This document shows, piece after piece, positions 44,047 to 56,499 of a stretch of DNA of 64,000 bases (the stretch's first letter is position 1; every line of letters starts with the position of its first letter). The notes below the pieces were generated by a model, which did no database searches, was not told the DNA's origin, and saw nothing but the letters and a program-made list of their open reading frames with translations. The position numbers and the translations under genes are program-made. The DNA is from Balaenoptera acutorostrata (lineage: Eukaryota > Chordata > Mammalia > Artiodactyla > Balaenopteridae): positions 42,211,269 to 42,275,268 of the forward strand of contig NC_080069.1 in assembly GCF_949987535.1 (NCBI RefSeq), in the 5' to 3' direction.

Positions 44047-44449
44047 GCTGTGTTGGGTCTTAGTTTCTGTGCGTGGGCTTTCTCTAGTTGTGGCAAGTGG
44101 GGGGCCACTCTTCATCACGGTGCGCGGGCCTCTCACTGTCGCGGCCTCTCTTGTTGCGGAGCACAGGCTCCAGACGCGCAGGCTCAGTAATTGTGGCTCA
44201 CGGGCCTAGTTGCTCCGCGGCATGTGGGATCTTCCCAGACCAGGGCTTGAACCCGTGTCCCCTGCATTGGCAGGCAGATTCCCAACCACTGCGCCACCAG
44301 GGAAGCCCCTAAATTATTTTTTTAAGATTTTTTTTTTTGATGTGGACCGGTTTTAAAGTCTTTATTGAATTTGTTACAATACTGCTTCTGTTTTATGTTT
44401 TGGTTTTTTTGGCCCTGAGGCATGTGGAACCACCAGGGAAGTCCCATAA
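43988..44449 (-). mobile_element. CHR-1-type SINE, antisense, split by a younger SINE
   Basis: The direct repeat gagctcatttcttt at 43974-43987 and 44450-44463 brackets this copy. Its visible part (about 44335-44449) ends in ccaccagggaagtccc at the right but lacks much of the body. A CHR SINE inserted in its tail at about 44010-44309. Confidence 0.85.
44010..44309 (-). mobile_element. CHR-type SINE, full length, nested in a SINE tail
   Basis: An antisense copy with a long T-run at the left and ccaccagggaagcccc at the right. It is flanked by a short AT-rich repeat close to aaattatttttttaa on both sides, inside the tail of the older SINE. Confidence 0.92.
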
Positions 44450-44489
44450 GAGCTCATTTCTTTGAATATACCCAGGAGGGAATTGGATT

Positions 44490-45110
44490 GTTTAGACCCT
44501 CTACGTTATTACTACCTTTTTGTTTGTTTGCTTGTTCTATCAGTTACTAAGAGAGATTGTTAAAATAATTTGTGAATTTGTTTACCTCTCCCAGTAGTCT
44601 GTTAGTTTTTTGTTTTCTTAAAAAATTTATTTATTTATTTTATTTATGGCTGTGTTGGGTCTTCGTTTCTCTGCGAGGGCTTTCTCTAGTTGTGGCAAGC
44701 GGGGGCCACGCTTCATCGCGGTGCGCGGGCCTCTCACTATCGCGGCCTCTCTTGTTGTGGAGCACAGGCTCCAGACGCGCAGGCTCAGTAATTGTGGCTC
44801 ACGGGCCCAGTTGCTCCGCGGCATATGGGATCCTCCCAGACCAGGGCTCGAACCCACGTCCCCTGCTTTGGCAGGCAGATTCTCAACCACTGCGCCACCA
44901 GGGAAGCCCCAGTTTTTACTTTATATAATTTGAAGCTATGGTATTAACTGCATACACACTTAAGATTAAAAAAATCTTCCTATTGAAATTATTCTTTTAT
45001 TATGAAAGTTCCCTCTTTATCTCTTTTGCCATTTGGGATACTCACTATCCCTTTCTTCAGGAACCAGCATCAAATATCTAGTTTCCCTGATTATGCTGTA
45101 CACTCACAAA
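44490..45110 (-). repeat. Old L1 ORF2 5' part, antisense, split by a SINE
   Basis: Degenerate endonuclease-region L1 sequence in antisense: tctatcagttactaagagag on one side of the SINE and aatttgaagctatggtatta then gaaagttccctctttatctc on the other. Confidence 0.6.
44622..44911 (-). mobile_element. CHR-type SINE, full length
   Basis: A full antisense copy with ATTT tail at left and ccaccagggaagcccc at right, inserted in the old L1. Confidence 0.93.
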
Positions 45111-45179
45111 CTTAAAAAATCTTTTTAGATAACTAATGTGTCAAATTTCTGTACCATTTGGGATTATATTTGTCTGCAT

Positions 45180-45560
45180 GTATTAGAAAAGCCAAAAATA
45201 ACAGTGGATTAAATAAATTGGAAATTAATTTTTCTCTCATATAAAAGAAATCTGGAAGTAGGCAGTTCAAGACTGGATGGCAGTTTCACAAAATCGTAGA
45301 GGATTCAGGCTCTTGTCTACCTATGTTAGCACAGGCTTCCAGGCTCATGGTCACCTCATGGTTCAAGATGGCTGCTCAGAGCTCCATCCATCATGTCTAC
45401 ATTCCAGGCAGCAGAGAGGAAGAAGAAAGAATAGGGTAAACTCACTTCTGCTTACATCCCATTGTTATCTGCTTACATCCCATTTTGTTGTCCCAAAATT
45501 TAGACATATAGCCACACCCAACTTCAAAGGATCCTGGGAACTGTAATCTTTATTTATGGA
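45180..45560. repeat. Ancient interspersed repeat, family not assigned
   Basis: The pattern aataacagtggattaaataa, tcatggttcaagatggctgc and cttacatcccatt (twice, 45452 and 45471) is one I associate with old mammalian repeats, but I cannot name the family. Confidence 0.4.
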
Positions 45561-45659
45561 TGTATATATAACAGTTTGTTACTGTGTTATATTTAGTATT
45601 TCTTTAAAGAAACCGAGGGTAGTCATCAATTAGATTCATTAAACTATAGCTTGCTTAAT

Positions 45660-46215
45660 AAATAATGAACTGTAATCTGCCTTCACTGACCAAGCTCGCT
45701 TTAATTGTTTTTACAAAAACTTGCATGTCCTACAAGCATCACGTGACCTAAACAATAAGGTGTTTGCCCAAGTTGTTATTCAGTAACTTGGAGTCAGCTG
45801 TGTCCAATTTGAGCTTGAGCTGGTTAAGACTGGTTGGGAGCACTGACCCACCAACCAAGCATGCACGAGTGTCCTTTTGACATCAGAGGGCCCAAAACTC
45901 CACCCTCCGAATGTGCTAAGGCACCGTTTTCTGAGTACATGTCCCATGAAGAAGCTTTAGCTTAGTTGCACCTGCGCAGAATGATGATTATCTCACCTTT
46001 TTCTTATTTCCAATCACCTTCCTCCATGCTCCTGATGACTCAGCTTTATCCCGTGAATATCCTGTGTCCCTCGCCTTCGGGGAAGTGGGTTTGAGATTTG
46101 TTCTCCTGTCTCCTCGCTTGGCTGCCTTGGAATAAACCTTTTCTCTGCTGCAAACCTCCGCGTCTCATCATCTGGCTTGCTGCAAGTTGGGCGAACACCT
46201 GGTTTGGTAACACCC
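45660..46215 (+). repeat. Probable solo LTR of an ERV1-type retrovirus
   Basis: About 550 bp with LTR-like structure: a U3-like part, a ttgcacctgcgcag block near 45965, ggaataaaccttttctctgc (poly(A) signal at about 46129) and a U5-like part ending ggtaaca near 46213. No retroviral genes follow. The exact start and the short target duplication are not clear. It is old enough to hold no open frame. Confidence 0.5.
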
Positions 46216-46600
46216 CCTCTCTTGTTGGGTTCTTTTGGCTCTCAGGCCTTCCCTCCTGGGCTCTTACGTTGCTGTATTAAAGGAACCACCTCGCTCCTCC
46301 TGGTTGGGAGAGGTCTCCAGTTTGTATAGAATGAGTCTGACCATTGGCTGCCCTGTGGGTTTCTGACTCACTCACATCCCTTCTTCACCTGCCAGTGACA
46401 GTGCCGTCCGTGCTCCAAACGAAAAGTAGACAATTTCCAGGAGTTTTAATGCGGTTCTGGTTTAAGAAACCTCAGACATAAACACAAGGTGAATCGAAAT
46501 GCTTTATTCTTGTTCCCAGGAAGCCCTTGTCTTTCAGTGTCTTACTATGAAGTTTTCACTTATTTAATTTAATTTGATAATCGACGTTTCGATATAATCA
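46216..46600. other. Intergenic DNA, nothing recognised
   Basis: Unique-looking sequence. Confidence 0.4.
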
Positions 46601-46604
46601 TAAC

Positions 46605-46745
46605 AGGTAACACTACATGCCAGGGATCTTACTTGTACTACTATTGCCCTGTTTCACAGACCAGACAACTGGAAAGGTTAAGTAATTTCCTGAGGTCACA
46701 TAGCCAATAAACGGCCGAGTGCTGAGCTTGTGTCCTGGGAGAACC
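46605..46745 (-). repeat. MIR fragment, antisense
   Basis: Antisense MIR order: ccctgtttcacagaccagac, then aggttaagtaatttcctgag, then gtcacatagccaataaacgg. Confidence 0.75.
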
Positions 46746-47440
46746 ACTGTCCCTCCCTTCTGTTGCCTTTTGAGGGAAACTGGAAGAGTTACGGCACAAT
46801 TTTGAAAGCAAAGTGAAACTCGCTTGAAATCTCCCAAGACACTGGTTTCAAGAAACGTAGCTTTCTAGCCTCCTTCCTAGTGTTCACTCTTTCATCCCCA
46901 TGCGGGTTATGGTTAGGAATAACAGTGCAAGGGGTACTTCAGTCATTATCTCATCTCTCACCTTCCCTCAACCGCCTCCCGTGTGCTCTCAGCTGATCTC
47001 ATCGCCACTGAGGTGTCAGCTGACGATCTCAGAGGCTGTCATGCGCAAGGAGCAGGGATCTGGTGGTAGAATTTCAGGCGTGGATGAGTCCTGTGTAGGT
47101 AGGATATGTTTCTTCAGAAAGGCAAGTCCCTTCTTAAATCATCTCCGAGCCAACTTTCCCTCTCCATTTGCCCTTCTCTGTCCATGTTTTTCTCTGGTTA
47201 GAAAACATCTGTATTTTCCATCTTGGTATATAATAATGTGAGAAGCTTCAAAGGCCCTGTGATACAAGTTGTGGAATACACGGGCAAAACAGCAGTCGGA
47301 ATACATCCTTTCTCCCCAGGGTTTCAAGGAGGAAGCTCATTTCCTCCTCTGAAGGGTCCCATGCCTCCCACAGCCGGCTTGCTCTGTTCAGGTAGCCTCC
47401 AGCAATGGATCCCTTAAGGGGAAAGCAGATGCCCTAAGGC
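46746..47440. other. Intergenic DNA, nothing recognised
   Basis: Unique-looking sequence. Confidence 0.4.
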
Positions 47441-47441
47441 A

Positions 47442-47605
47442 GAGAGTCTGACTTTACTGCATCAGATTCCCCTGGAGGGCTTGCTAAAATGCAGACTGCT
47501 GGGCCCCACCCCCAAACTTTCTGATTCAGCTGGTGTGGGGTCTGAGAATTTGCGTTCCTAGCAAGCTTCCAGGTGATGCTGCTGGTCCGGGGGCCAGCTG
47601 TCCCT
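47442..47605 (+). repeat. hAT-type DNA transposon fragment (MER5-like)
   Basis: Contains catcagattcccctggaggg, then ctgctgggccccacccccaa, then ttccaggtgatgctgctggt, the usual order of MER5-group elements. Confidence 0.65.
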
Positions 47606-48295
47606 GTTGTCTCCAGCCAGGGAGACCAAGGGATACGCCAAGCATTGCCTGACTGTGGACGTTCTGTGTCAGCTTTATTCCTCCTCCTGTCAGAGGAGAA
47701 GGGAGGAAAAGGTCCAGGATGAGAATTTTCAAGTGTGTTTTTCAATGCCTTGCTACTTGCTTAAATTACTGGGATTGGGTGCTTAACCTAGCTGGCCCCA
47801 AACTTTCCTTCTTCTTGTTTATTTGTTAATAGTACCATGGTCTGGAGAAATAAAAGTGTTGGATCTCATATTTTATACAACAATGTCAGGTTAGTAATTT
47901 ACCGGGATCCTGGGACGGTCTTCCAGAAGCTCAGGGAGAGCAGCAAATCTTTGCTATTTTTGAGGTTAAAAAAAAATTACCCAAAGTGGAATATGTGCAT
48001 TGTAAAAAAATTTAAGTGCTATGGACTTGTGTAGAGCATAAAATGATAGTCTCTAGAAGTCCCTCTCTTCTCTCCCAAGGCATTTGATGCTAAAGGTCTA
48101 AGGTGTTTCCTTTCAGACTTATCTTTAAGCACATATTAAGGGCTGATACCTGGCTGGTTCCCAACTCTAGGGCTGGGCCAGTTACTAAAATATTGAAATG
48201 CCTCTATGAGCGCTAGTACACAGCCTCTGCCTGCGCCCCCCGAGTGCCCTGCCTTCCAGGTTTCACACTGCAGGGAACTTGTTTAAATTGGAGTT
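47606..48295. other. Intergenic DNA, nothing recognised
   Basis: Unique-looking sequence. Confidence 0.4.
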
Positions 48296-48298
48296 GGT

Positions 48299-49004
48299 TG
48301 GTTGTTGTTTGTTTTATTGAGGTATAACTGACTTACAAGGTTATATTAGTCTCAGATATACAACATAATTATTCGATATTTTTATATATTACAAAATGGT
48401 CACCATAATCAGTCTAGTTACCATCTATCGCCATACAAAGTAATTAGAATATTATTGACTATATTCTGTGCTGTACATTACATCCCCAAGACATTTATTT
48501 CATAACTGAAAGTTTGTACCTCTTGATCCCCTTCGCCTGTTTCACCCATCCTCCCCCTCTCTGGCAACCACCAGTTTGTTCTCTGTATCTGTGAGCTGGT
48601 TTCTGTTCTGTTTGTTCATTTGTTTTGTTTTTCAGATTCCACATAAAAGTTAAATCATGTATCTGTTTTTCTCTGTCTTATTTCACTTAGCACAGAGCCC
48701 TCAAAGTCCATCCATGTTGTCCCAAAAGGCTGAATAATATTCCATTGTACATATACACCACATCTTCTTTATCCATTCATCTATTCATGGACATTTAGGT
48801 TGCTTCCATATCTTGGCTATTGTAAAAAATGCTGCAATAAGCATTGGGGTGCATATGTCTTTTTGAATTAATGTTTTCATTTTCTTTGGATAAATACCCA
48901 GAAGTGGAATTGCTGGATCATATGGTAGTTATATTTTTAATTTTTTGAGTAACCTCCATACTATTTTCCATAGTGGTTGCACAAATTTACATTCCCACCA
49001 ACAG
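48299..49004 (-). repeat. 5'-truncated L1, antisense, with target duplication
   Basis: A 0.7-kb L1 3' end in antisense (tttattgaggtataactgac to acattcccaccaacagtg). A short direct repeat aaattggagtt occurs near 48286 and 49006. It is of middle age. Confidence 0.85.
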
Positions 49005-49232
49005 TGAAATTGGAGTTCTTTGTGAACTCAAGTCAAAGGAAATCTGGAAGAGTGGCTGGAAGCCCACAGCATGTTCAGTGGATTTGGTAACACGATTTAA
49101 GTTATTCGCTGAGAAAAATGATAAAAATATACTTTCCCTCTGGCCAAAATATAATAGAAATATGTCCAGTACTGTGGGAAAATTGGGGAAAAGAACAAAA
49201 AGCTTTTGCATTTTAAAATTGCTGCTAGTATT

Positions 49233-49440
49233 GGGACTTCCCTGGCGGTCCAGTGGTTAAGACTTCACTTTCCAATGCAGGGGGTTCAGGTTTGATCCCT
49301 GGTCAGCGAGCTAAGATCCCACATGCCTCTGGGCCAAAAAACCAAAACATAAAACAGAAGCAATATTGTAACAAGTTTAATAAAGACTTTAAAAATGGTC
49401 CACATCAAAAAAAGAATCTTAAATAAATAAATAGATAAAT
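49233..49440 (+). mobile_element. CHR-1-type SINE, full length
   Basis: A sense copy from gggacttccctggcggtcca, through gatccctggtcagcgagcta, to a ctttaaaaatggtccacat 3' end with an A-rich tail. It is flanked by the exact direct repeat aaaattgctgctagtatt at 49215-49232 and 49441-49458. It is a good reference for the shorter SINE class in this window. Confidence 0.94.
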
Positions 49441-49458
49441 AAAATTGCTGCTAGTATT

Positions 49459-50450
49459 GCTAGAAAGGACCTCTACTACTCCCTCTGGTGGCAGGGCTGG
49501 AACCCAGCTGGTTTTAAACACAAGTTTAAGGGAACCAGGTGTGAGTAAGGTGATGTATGGTTAAGTTCTTAATGTTGAAGTTTTCCAAAGTGAAATTTAG
49601 CCTTTTTTTTTTTTTTGAGAAGAATAATCTGAACAAAGTAAATTTTTACAAGGACAAGTTCATGTGCAGAAAAGGCAGTAAAAATAGATTAGTTTCACTA
49701 AAATGAATTCTCAAAAATAGAGGTGATTTGAAAGTCACAGAATTATTTCAGATGAAAAATAATTACTGTTGGTTCTGGAAGTAAGTCATGACCAGTGAGG
49801 AATCTAAGTATCACCTGAAAAGGACTTTATGTTTCCTGGAATAATTTCAATTTTCAAAACACAGTGCTTTCTTATGAGTGAGATATATTCCACGTTCAAA
49901 ACTTTTGTGGGCAAAATGACTATAGGCTTATCTACCTCAACTGCAATTTCTCCTTACTATTAGAGATTGATTTCTGGGTCTCTGAGAAATTTCCTCAGCT
50001 CCTTCACTAATTGTACCTGACCTCAACTCTAGGTCACAAAAGCAACTTAAGTTTGAGAACTGACTCACTGATACTATAAGTTAATGTTTGGAACCTTTCC
50101 AAACACTACCAATTCCAGGGAATTAAAATTAAAACGTAGGATCTCACCAATATTTCATTCTTCTGCTTAATTCACATTAAGCCTATAATCAAGCTTATAA
50201 GCTGTCACTGTGGAGAGCTGTGTACCTCATCTGAGATTGTAATTAGAGCACACTGTCATATGTGGAAGTTGGTGATTTTGGGGGTGTTCCAGTGTAAGGG
50301 GAGGTAGCATATTTTCCTACCCTAAAATTTTAAAATGAAAAGGCCACTCTTTATTAAAATATCCGCAAGTGCTAAGTTCCCTAATAAAGCAAGTTTAAGA
50401 GAAAATAAACTCTGTGATACCACTTTAACTGAATTTAACATTGGAAGTTT
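49459..50450. other. Intergenic DNA, nothing recognised
   Basis: AT-rich unique-looking sequence with a T-run near 49603. Confidence 0.4.
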
Positions 50451-50451
50451 T

Positions 50452-50787
50452 CTTTTTTAAAAAAATTTTTATTGAAGTATAGTTGATTTACAATGTTGTG
50501 TTAATTTCAGGTGTACAGCAAAGGGATTCAGCTATATATATACTGAGTTATATATACCTATTCTTTTTCAGATTCTTTTCCATTATAGGTTATTACAAGA
50601 TATTGAGTATAGTTCCCTGTGCTGTATAGTAGGTACTTGTTATTTTATATATCGTAGTGTATATATGTTAATCCCAAACTCCTAATTCATCCTTCTCCTC
50701 TCCTTTCCCCTTTGGTAACCGTAAGTTGGTTTTCTATGTCTGTGAGTCTTTTTCTGTTCTGTAAATAAGTTCATTTGTATCATTTTA
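50452..50787 (-). repeat. 5'-truncated L1 3' end, antisense
   Basis: Begins tttttattgaagtatagttg and ends near gttcatttgtatcatttt. It is flanked by ggaagttttctt near 50442 and agaagttttctt near 50788. Confidence 0.85.
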
Positions 50788-50924
50788 GAAGTTTTCTTAA
50801 AGATCCATTGGCTATCTTTTCACTGAAACTGGAATGCTTCCAGTCTCAACATTTTCTGATCTGGGTCTTATCTCAATACTTGATTAAAGATGGTTACTAG
50901 ATTTATTGTGGTGATCATTTCATA

Positions 50925-51010
50925 ATGTATGCAAATATCCAATCACTATGTAGTATACACAAAACTAACATAATATTGTACATCAACTATATTTCAATAA
51001 AAAGACTTGA
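50925..51010 (+). repeat. L1 3' terminus, sense
   Basis: Contains acacaaaactaacataatat and catcaactatatttcaataa, the last bases of cetartiodactyl L1s. Confidence 0.6.
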
Positions 51011-51504
51011 TTTAGATACTTCTTTTTATTTTAATAATGGCTTTACTGAGATATGATTCACATACCATACAATTAAAAGTGTACAATTCAGTGGTTTTTA
51101 GTATATTTGCAGAGTTGTGTGACCATCATCAAAGTCAAATTTAGAACATTTTTTATCACCCCCAAATGAAACCCTGGACCCATTAGCAGTTCTACCCGTT
51201 TTTTCTCAAATCCCTTGCCCCTTAACCCATTCTGGACATTACATATAAAATATTCATAAATTATGTGGTCTTTTGTCATTGTTTTCACTTAGCATGATAT
51301 TTTCAAGATTCATGTTACATGTTATAACATGTAATAGGACTTTGTTAGTTTTTATTGCCAAATAATATTCCATTGTATGAATATACCATATTTTATTTAC
51401 CCACAAATCAGTTGATGCATGTTTGGGTTGTTCCCACTTTTCAGGAAGCATTTTGAATAATGCTTCTATGAACATTTTTGTGCAAGTTTTTGTGTGGACA
51501 TTTG

Positions 51505-51853
51505 TCTTTTTTATTTATTTATTTATTTATTTTTGCCTGCGTTGGGTCTTCGTTGCTGAGCATGGGCTTCCTCTAGTTGCAGTGAGCGGGGGCCACTCTT
51601 TGTTGTGGTGCGTGGGCTCCTCATTGCGGTGGCTTCTCTTGTTGCAGAGCACAGGCTCTAGGCGCGTGGGCTTCAGTAGTTGTGGCTCCTGGGCTCAGTA
51701 GTTGTGGCTCGCGGGCTCTAGAGCGCAGGGTCAGTTGTGGCGCACTGGCTTAGTTACTCCGTGGCATGTGGGATCTTCCCGGACCAGGGCTCGGACCTGT
51801 GTCCCCTGCATTGGCAGGCAGATTCTTAACCACTGTGCCACCAGGGAAGCCCT
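51505..51853 (-). mobile_element. CHR-type SINE (older subtype), antisense
   Basis: ATTT tail at left, ccaccagggaagccc at right. The body carries an extra copy of the agtagttgtggctc block (51675 and 51698), making it longer than the young copies. Confidence 0.92.
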
Positions 51854-53659
51854 ATTTTGTATTTTTAATCTTTTGATCAATCTGTGTTTAATCATTTGAT
51901 AACTCTGTGTTTAATCTGCTGAACTGTTTCCCAAAGTAGCCGTATCATTTTACATTCCCATTAACAGTTTATGAAGGTTCCTATTACTTTACATCCTTGT
52001 CAATACTTGGTATTATCTGTCTGTTTGATTATAAGCATCCTAGTGGGTGTGAAATGGTATACAGTTGTGATTTTGATTTACATTTCCCTAGTGATTAGTG
52101 ATGTTGGGCATTTTTTCATGTGCTTATTGGCCAGTTGTATATCTTTGGAGATCTATGCAGATGTTTACCCTATTTAAAATTGGGTTATTTGTCTTTTTAT
52201 TATTGAATTGTAAGAGTCCTTTCTACATTCTGGATACAATTTCCTTATCAGATATATATTTTGCAAATATCTCCTCTCATTCTATGGGTTGTTTTTTCAC
52301 TTTTATGATATATTGAAGTACATATTTTTAATTTTGATAGTGTCTAATTTATCTATTTTTTCCATTGCTGCTTGTGCTTTTGGTGTTATACCTAAGAAGT
52401 CTTTGCCTAACCCAAGGTCACAAAGATTTTTACCTATGTTTTCTTCTAAAAGTTTTAATAACTTTTGCATTTAGGTCTACGGTCCATTTGGAGTTTTTGT
52501 GTGTGGTTGAAGAATGGGTCCAATTTCATTTTTTTTTTTTTTCGTATGGAGGTATCCCATTGTCCCAGCACCATCTGTTGAAAAGACTATTCTTTCCCCC
52601 ATTTAATTGCATTGACATCCGTGTTGAAAATCAATTGACCATAAATGTGAAGATTAATGTGTGGATTCTAATTCTATTTCATTGACCTGTGTCATCCTTT
52701 TGTCACTACCACACTGTCTTCATTACTGTTGCTTTGTTGTAAGTTTTGAAGTTAGAAAGTATGAGCTTCTAACTTTTTTTTAAAAGATGGTTTTGGTTAT
52801 TCTGGGTCCTTTATATTCTCATACAAATTTTAGAATAAGCTTGTCAATTTCTGCAAAAAAAATAGTCATTTAGGATTTTGATGGAGATTGCACTAAATTT
52901 GTATATCAGTTTAAGGAATATTGCCATCTTAACAACATTCTTCCTATCCATCAACATGGGATGGGATTCTTTCTATTCATTTAAATTGTTAACTTTTTTC
53001 AACAATAATTTGCACTTTTCAGTTGTACTCCTCTAAAAATTTTATTTCTAAGTATTTTTTTTTTTGGTACTATGGTAAATGGAATTATTTTCTTAAAATT
53101 TTAGATTGTTCATTGCTGGTGTATAGAAATGCTGTTGATTTTTGTATATTGCTCTTGTGTCCTGCAACCTTGCTGAAAGTGTTAATTAGTTCTAATAGCT
53201 TTTTTGTGGATTCATCAGGATTTTTTTGTATATAGAATAATGTCAGAATAGAGATAGTTTTATTTTTTCCTTTCCAATCTAGATGTCTTTTATTTTTCTT
53301 GCCTAATTGCCTTGGCTATAATCTTCTTCACAATTTTGAATAGAAGTGATAAGAATGAACATCCTTGTCTTGTTCTTGATCTTAGGGAGAGAGCGTTCAG
53401 TCTTCTAACATTAAGAATGATATTAGCTGTAGGTTTTTTTGGTAGATATCTTTTATCAGGTAGAGGAAGTTCCCTTTTATTCTTTGTTATTTTTATTATG
53501 ACAAAGTGTTAGGCTTTGTCAAACTTTTCTGCAAAGCTGTTTTTCAAACAAAGCTTTTTCTTTCTCTTTGTTTTTTTTAAAGAATTTTTGAAGACTTAGC
53601 AATTTGGCAAGATGGGTACACAACTTGATAAGGTCCATCAAATGCAAGACTGTCTTTTT

Positions 53660-54007
53660 TTAAAATTAATTAATTTATTGATTTTTGGCTGTGTTGCGTC
53701 TTCATTGCTGTGTGTGGGCTTTCTCTAGTTGTGGTGAGCGGGGGCTACTCTTCGTTGTGGTGCACAGCCTTCTCATTGTGGTGGCTTCTCTTGTTGCAGA
53801 GCATGGGCTCTAGGTGGGTGGGCTTCAGTAGCTGAGGCACGAGGGCACAGTAGTTGTGGCTTGCGGGCTCTAGAGCGCAGGCTCAGTATTTGCAGCACTC
53901 GGGCTTAGTTGCTCTGTGGCATGTGGGATCTTCCTGGACCAGGGCTCAAACCCGTGTCCCCTGCATTGGCAGGAGGATTCTTAACCACTGCGCCACCAGG
54001 GAAGTCC
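53660..54007 (-). mobile_element. CHR-type SINE (older subtype), antisense
   Basis: The same longer subtype as at 51.5 kb, with ccaccagggaagtcc at right. About 90 bases at 53575-53659 between the interrupted L1 and the SINE tail belong to neither; they may be a readthrough segment carried by the SINE. Confidence 0.9.
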
Positions 54008-54479
54008 TCAAAGCTTTTCCTGCATCTCTTGAGATTATCATGTCCCTTATTCTATTGATATGATGCATTACATTAATTTATTTATGACTGTTACATCAAT
54101 CTTGCATTCCTGGGATAAATCCTACTTGGTCATGGTGATTAATCCTTTTTATATGTTGCTGGATTTGGATTGCTAGTATTTTGTTCAGGATTTTTTCATC
54201 TATATTCATAAGAGATATTGATCTGGAATTTTCTTTTCTTAAAAATCTTTGTCTGGCTTTGGAACCAGGTCACACAGAATGAGATGGAAATTGCTCCTTT
54301 CCTTCTCTTCTAGTTTTTGGAGGAGTTTGTGAAGAATTGGCACTTTCTTCCTAATTAAGTCTCTTTACTTGTTATAGGTTTATTCAGATTTTCTATTTCT
54401 TCTTCAGTCAGTTTTGATAGTTTGTGTCTTTCTGGGACTTTATTCAATCTGAGTTATCTAAATTTGTTGGTATACAATT

Positions 54480-55195
54480 TTACGTGATTGTTGACCAAGT
54501 GTATCCCCCCCTCTTTCTGGGAATTGTCCACCCCTTTTCTCTGTGGTTACTGTGGCAGTGTTCCCTAGCAACATTTATAAGATATGAGCCAGGCTGCGTA
54601 GATACTATTGACTGGTCCATCTGACCAACGAGGGGTTGAGAAAGAGCTATTTTCCCTTTAGTCACATAGTAACATGTAAGGTCAGAAGCTATTGGCAGCC
54701 AAATTTACCATCCCATTGCCTGAAAAACAGAAAACCATCCTGCAGTGAGAGGCATCAGCACAGCTGACTTGAGTGAATATGGGAGGCAGAGGTTTGGTTA
54801 GGATTAAATCCTGGTTTTAGTTCATGTTATTGAAATTGGGTTGCACCCCTGCCAGTGATCCCTCACTCTCACAGCCTTTTGTTTATTAGATCCTTTGAGA
54901 AGACATCTTTCAAATACAACTAATAGAGTCTTGACTAGTAGAGAACCCAGTCCTGGGGAGTGGGCATTGTAACTGCAGGCAGGTGAGGCTGCATTCTGTG
55001 TTCTCAAGGTGGTGTCATGGTCAGTGGTAAGTCTTAGTCTCAGGAGTTGGGCTGAAAGTAGTCAGAGAATGATAGAAAAAGGATGTAAATCATCCAGAAA
55101 CATCCTTCCTGTTAGTAGCTAGTGAACTGAGGTAATTTAAGTTCAGAAAATCACTTGTTTGGTTGAAAGATAATAGCTGCATTCCCTGTTATACC
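54480..55195. other. Intergenic DNA, nothing recognised
   Basis: Unique-looking sequence. Confidence 0.4.
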
Positions 55196-55199
55196 CCAT

Positions 55200-55505
55200 T
55201 TTTTTTTAAATTTATTTATTTATTTGTTTATTTATTTATTTATGGCTGTGTTGGGTCTTCGTTTCTGTGTGAGGGCTTTCTCCAGTTGCAGCAAGCGGGG
55301 GCCACTCTTCATCGCGGTGCGCGGTCCTCTCACTATCGCGGCCTCTCCTGTTGGGGAGCTCAGGCTCCAGACGTGCAGGCTCAGTAATTGTGGCTCACGG
55401 GCCCAGCTGCTCTGCGGCATGTGGGATCTTCCCAGACCAGGGCTCGAACCCGTGTCCCCTGCATTGGCAGGCAGATTCTCAACCACTGCGCCACCAGGGA
55501 AGCCC
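55200..55505 (-). mobile_element. CHR-type SINE, full length
   Basis: A full antisense copy between imperfect direct repeats tataccccattt (near 55191) and tatacctcattt (near 55506). Confidence 0.94.
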
Positions 55506-55517
55506 TATACCTCATTT

Positions 55518-56495
55518 TAAAAACTAAGATTGAGGTTCTCATTAGGAAGGTGGAGAATCTAGCAGTTAGGAAAGAGAAGTCTTGGAGGACCTATGTCCCT
55601 GCAAAGCATCTTCTTCTAGGTCTTTCATTGAACCAAGGGATGTGGCTTTCAGGACTAAGGATAGAGCCTGAGTTACAGGGGCAATATTTCAATGTAATTT
55701 TAGAGGAAAGCCACCTTGCTATCATGTCCTACATTCCAGTTTTGCATGTGTGGCCCAAGACCAAGGTCCTTAAATGGATACAAAGGTGATGGGCAGAATC
55801 CTCAGTGTTTTTGCTAAGGAACAGAAGGTGCATGAACATAGCTCTGTTCCTGGAGTACTACTTAGCAGAGTTAGGGATGTAAAGGTAATAAAAAGATTTG
55901 TTCCAAGGAGGAGTATTCTCAAATGGAGTTCCTTAAATGGAATTTATTAGTGATCCATGAAATACACCAGTAATTTCATGTACCTTGTTGTGTCTAACAA
56001 AAGGGTAAGATATATATTTTGGGCCAGTGACCATCTAGAGATCTGTTTTTTGTAGTTATTTTCCCTGCACCATTGTATATTGGGTAAGGGTTGGTTACAT
56101 TTATCATTTTCCCACCAGTTGCAAAATCAGGAAGAAGCATATCTGGTCCAGATTGAGATTGTACTAAAGAAATAATAGATGGTACCTAAAGATCCTGAAT
56201 GAAGAACAGTGGCTCTGTGAAATCTCCTCTCAGTACAGTAGCTGGGTGTGACTTTGCCCTTCGGGAGATGATAGTTGTAGTATGTTAGGTAAGGTCATTT
56301 TTGGAATTTTATGTGCAGTATAAGAGTGTATGAGGTAGGTAGAAAAGGGAAGGATGTAACTGATATCTACTGGGATGATAGCCCTGCTAATTTTGAGAAT
56401 GGTCTCTCCCTTTCATCTGCATGCTTACAGTGGTGGGACTCCCAACAGCCATGTTTTGAAAATATAACACAACCCTTTGGCCACTTTTGATCTAT
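55518..56495. other. Intergenic DNA, nothing recognised
   Basis: Unique-looking sequence. No exon signature. Confidence 0.4.
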
Positions 56496-56499
56496 TCAG

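Larger units (their letters stand above)
51015..54475 (-). repeat. Long old L1 (3'UTR and most of ORF2), antisense, split by two SINEs
   Basis: An L1 of an old subfamily starts in the 3'UTR (ggctttactgagatatgatt) and runs through the ORF2 C-terminus and RT (the FADD region near 53235 is unreadable, the QGC region near 53350) to about 54475. Excluding SINE insertions it covers about 2.8 kb. It has many stops and frameshifts and no coding capacity. Confidence 0.85.
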
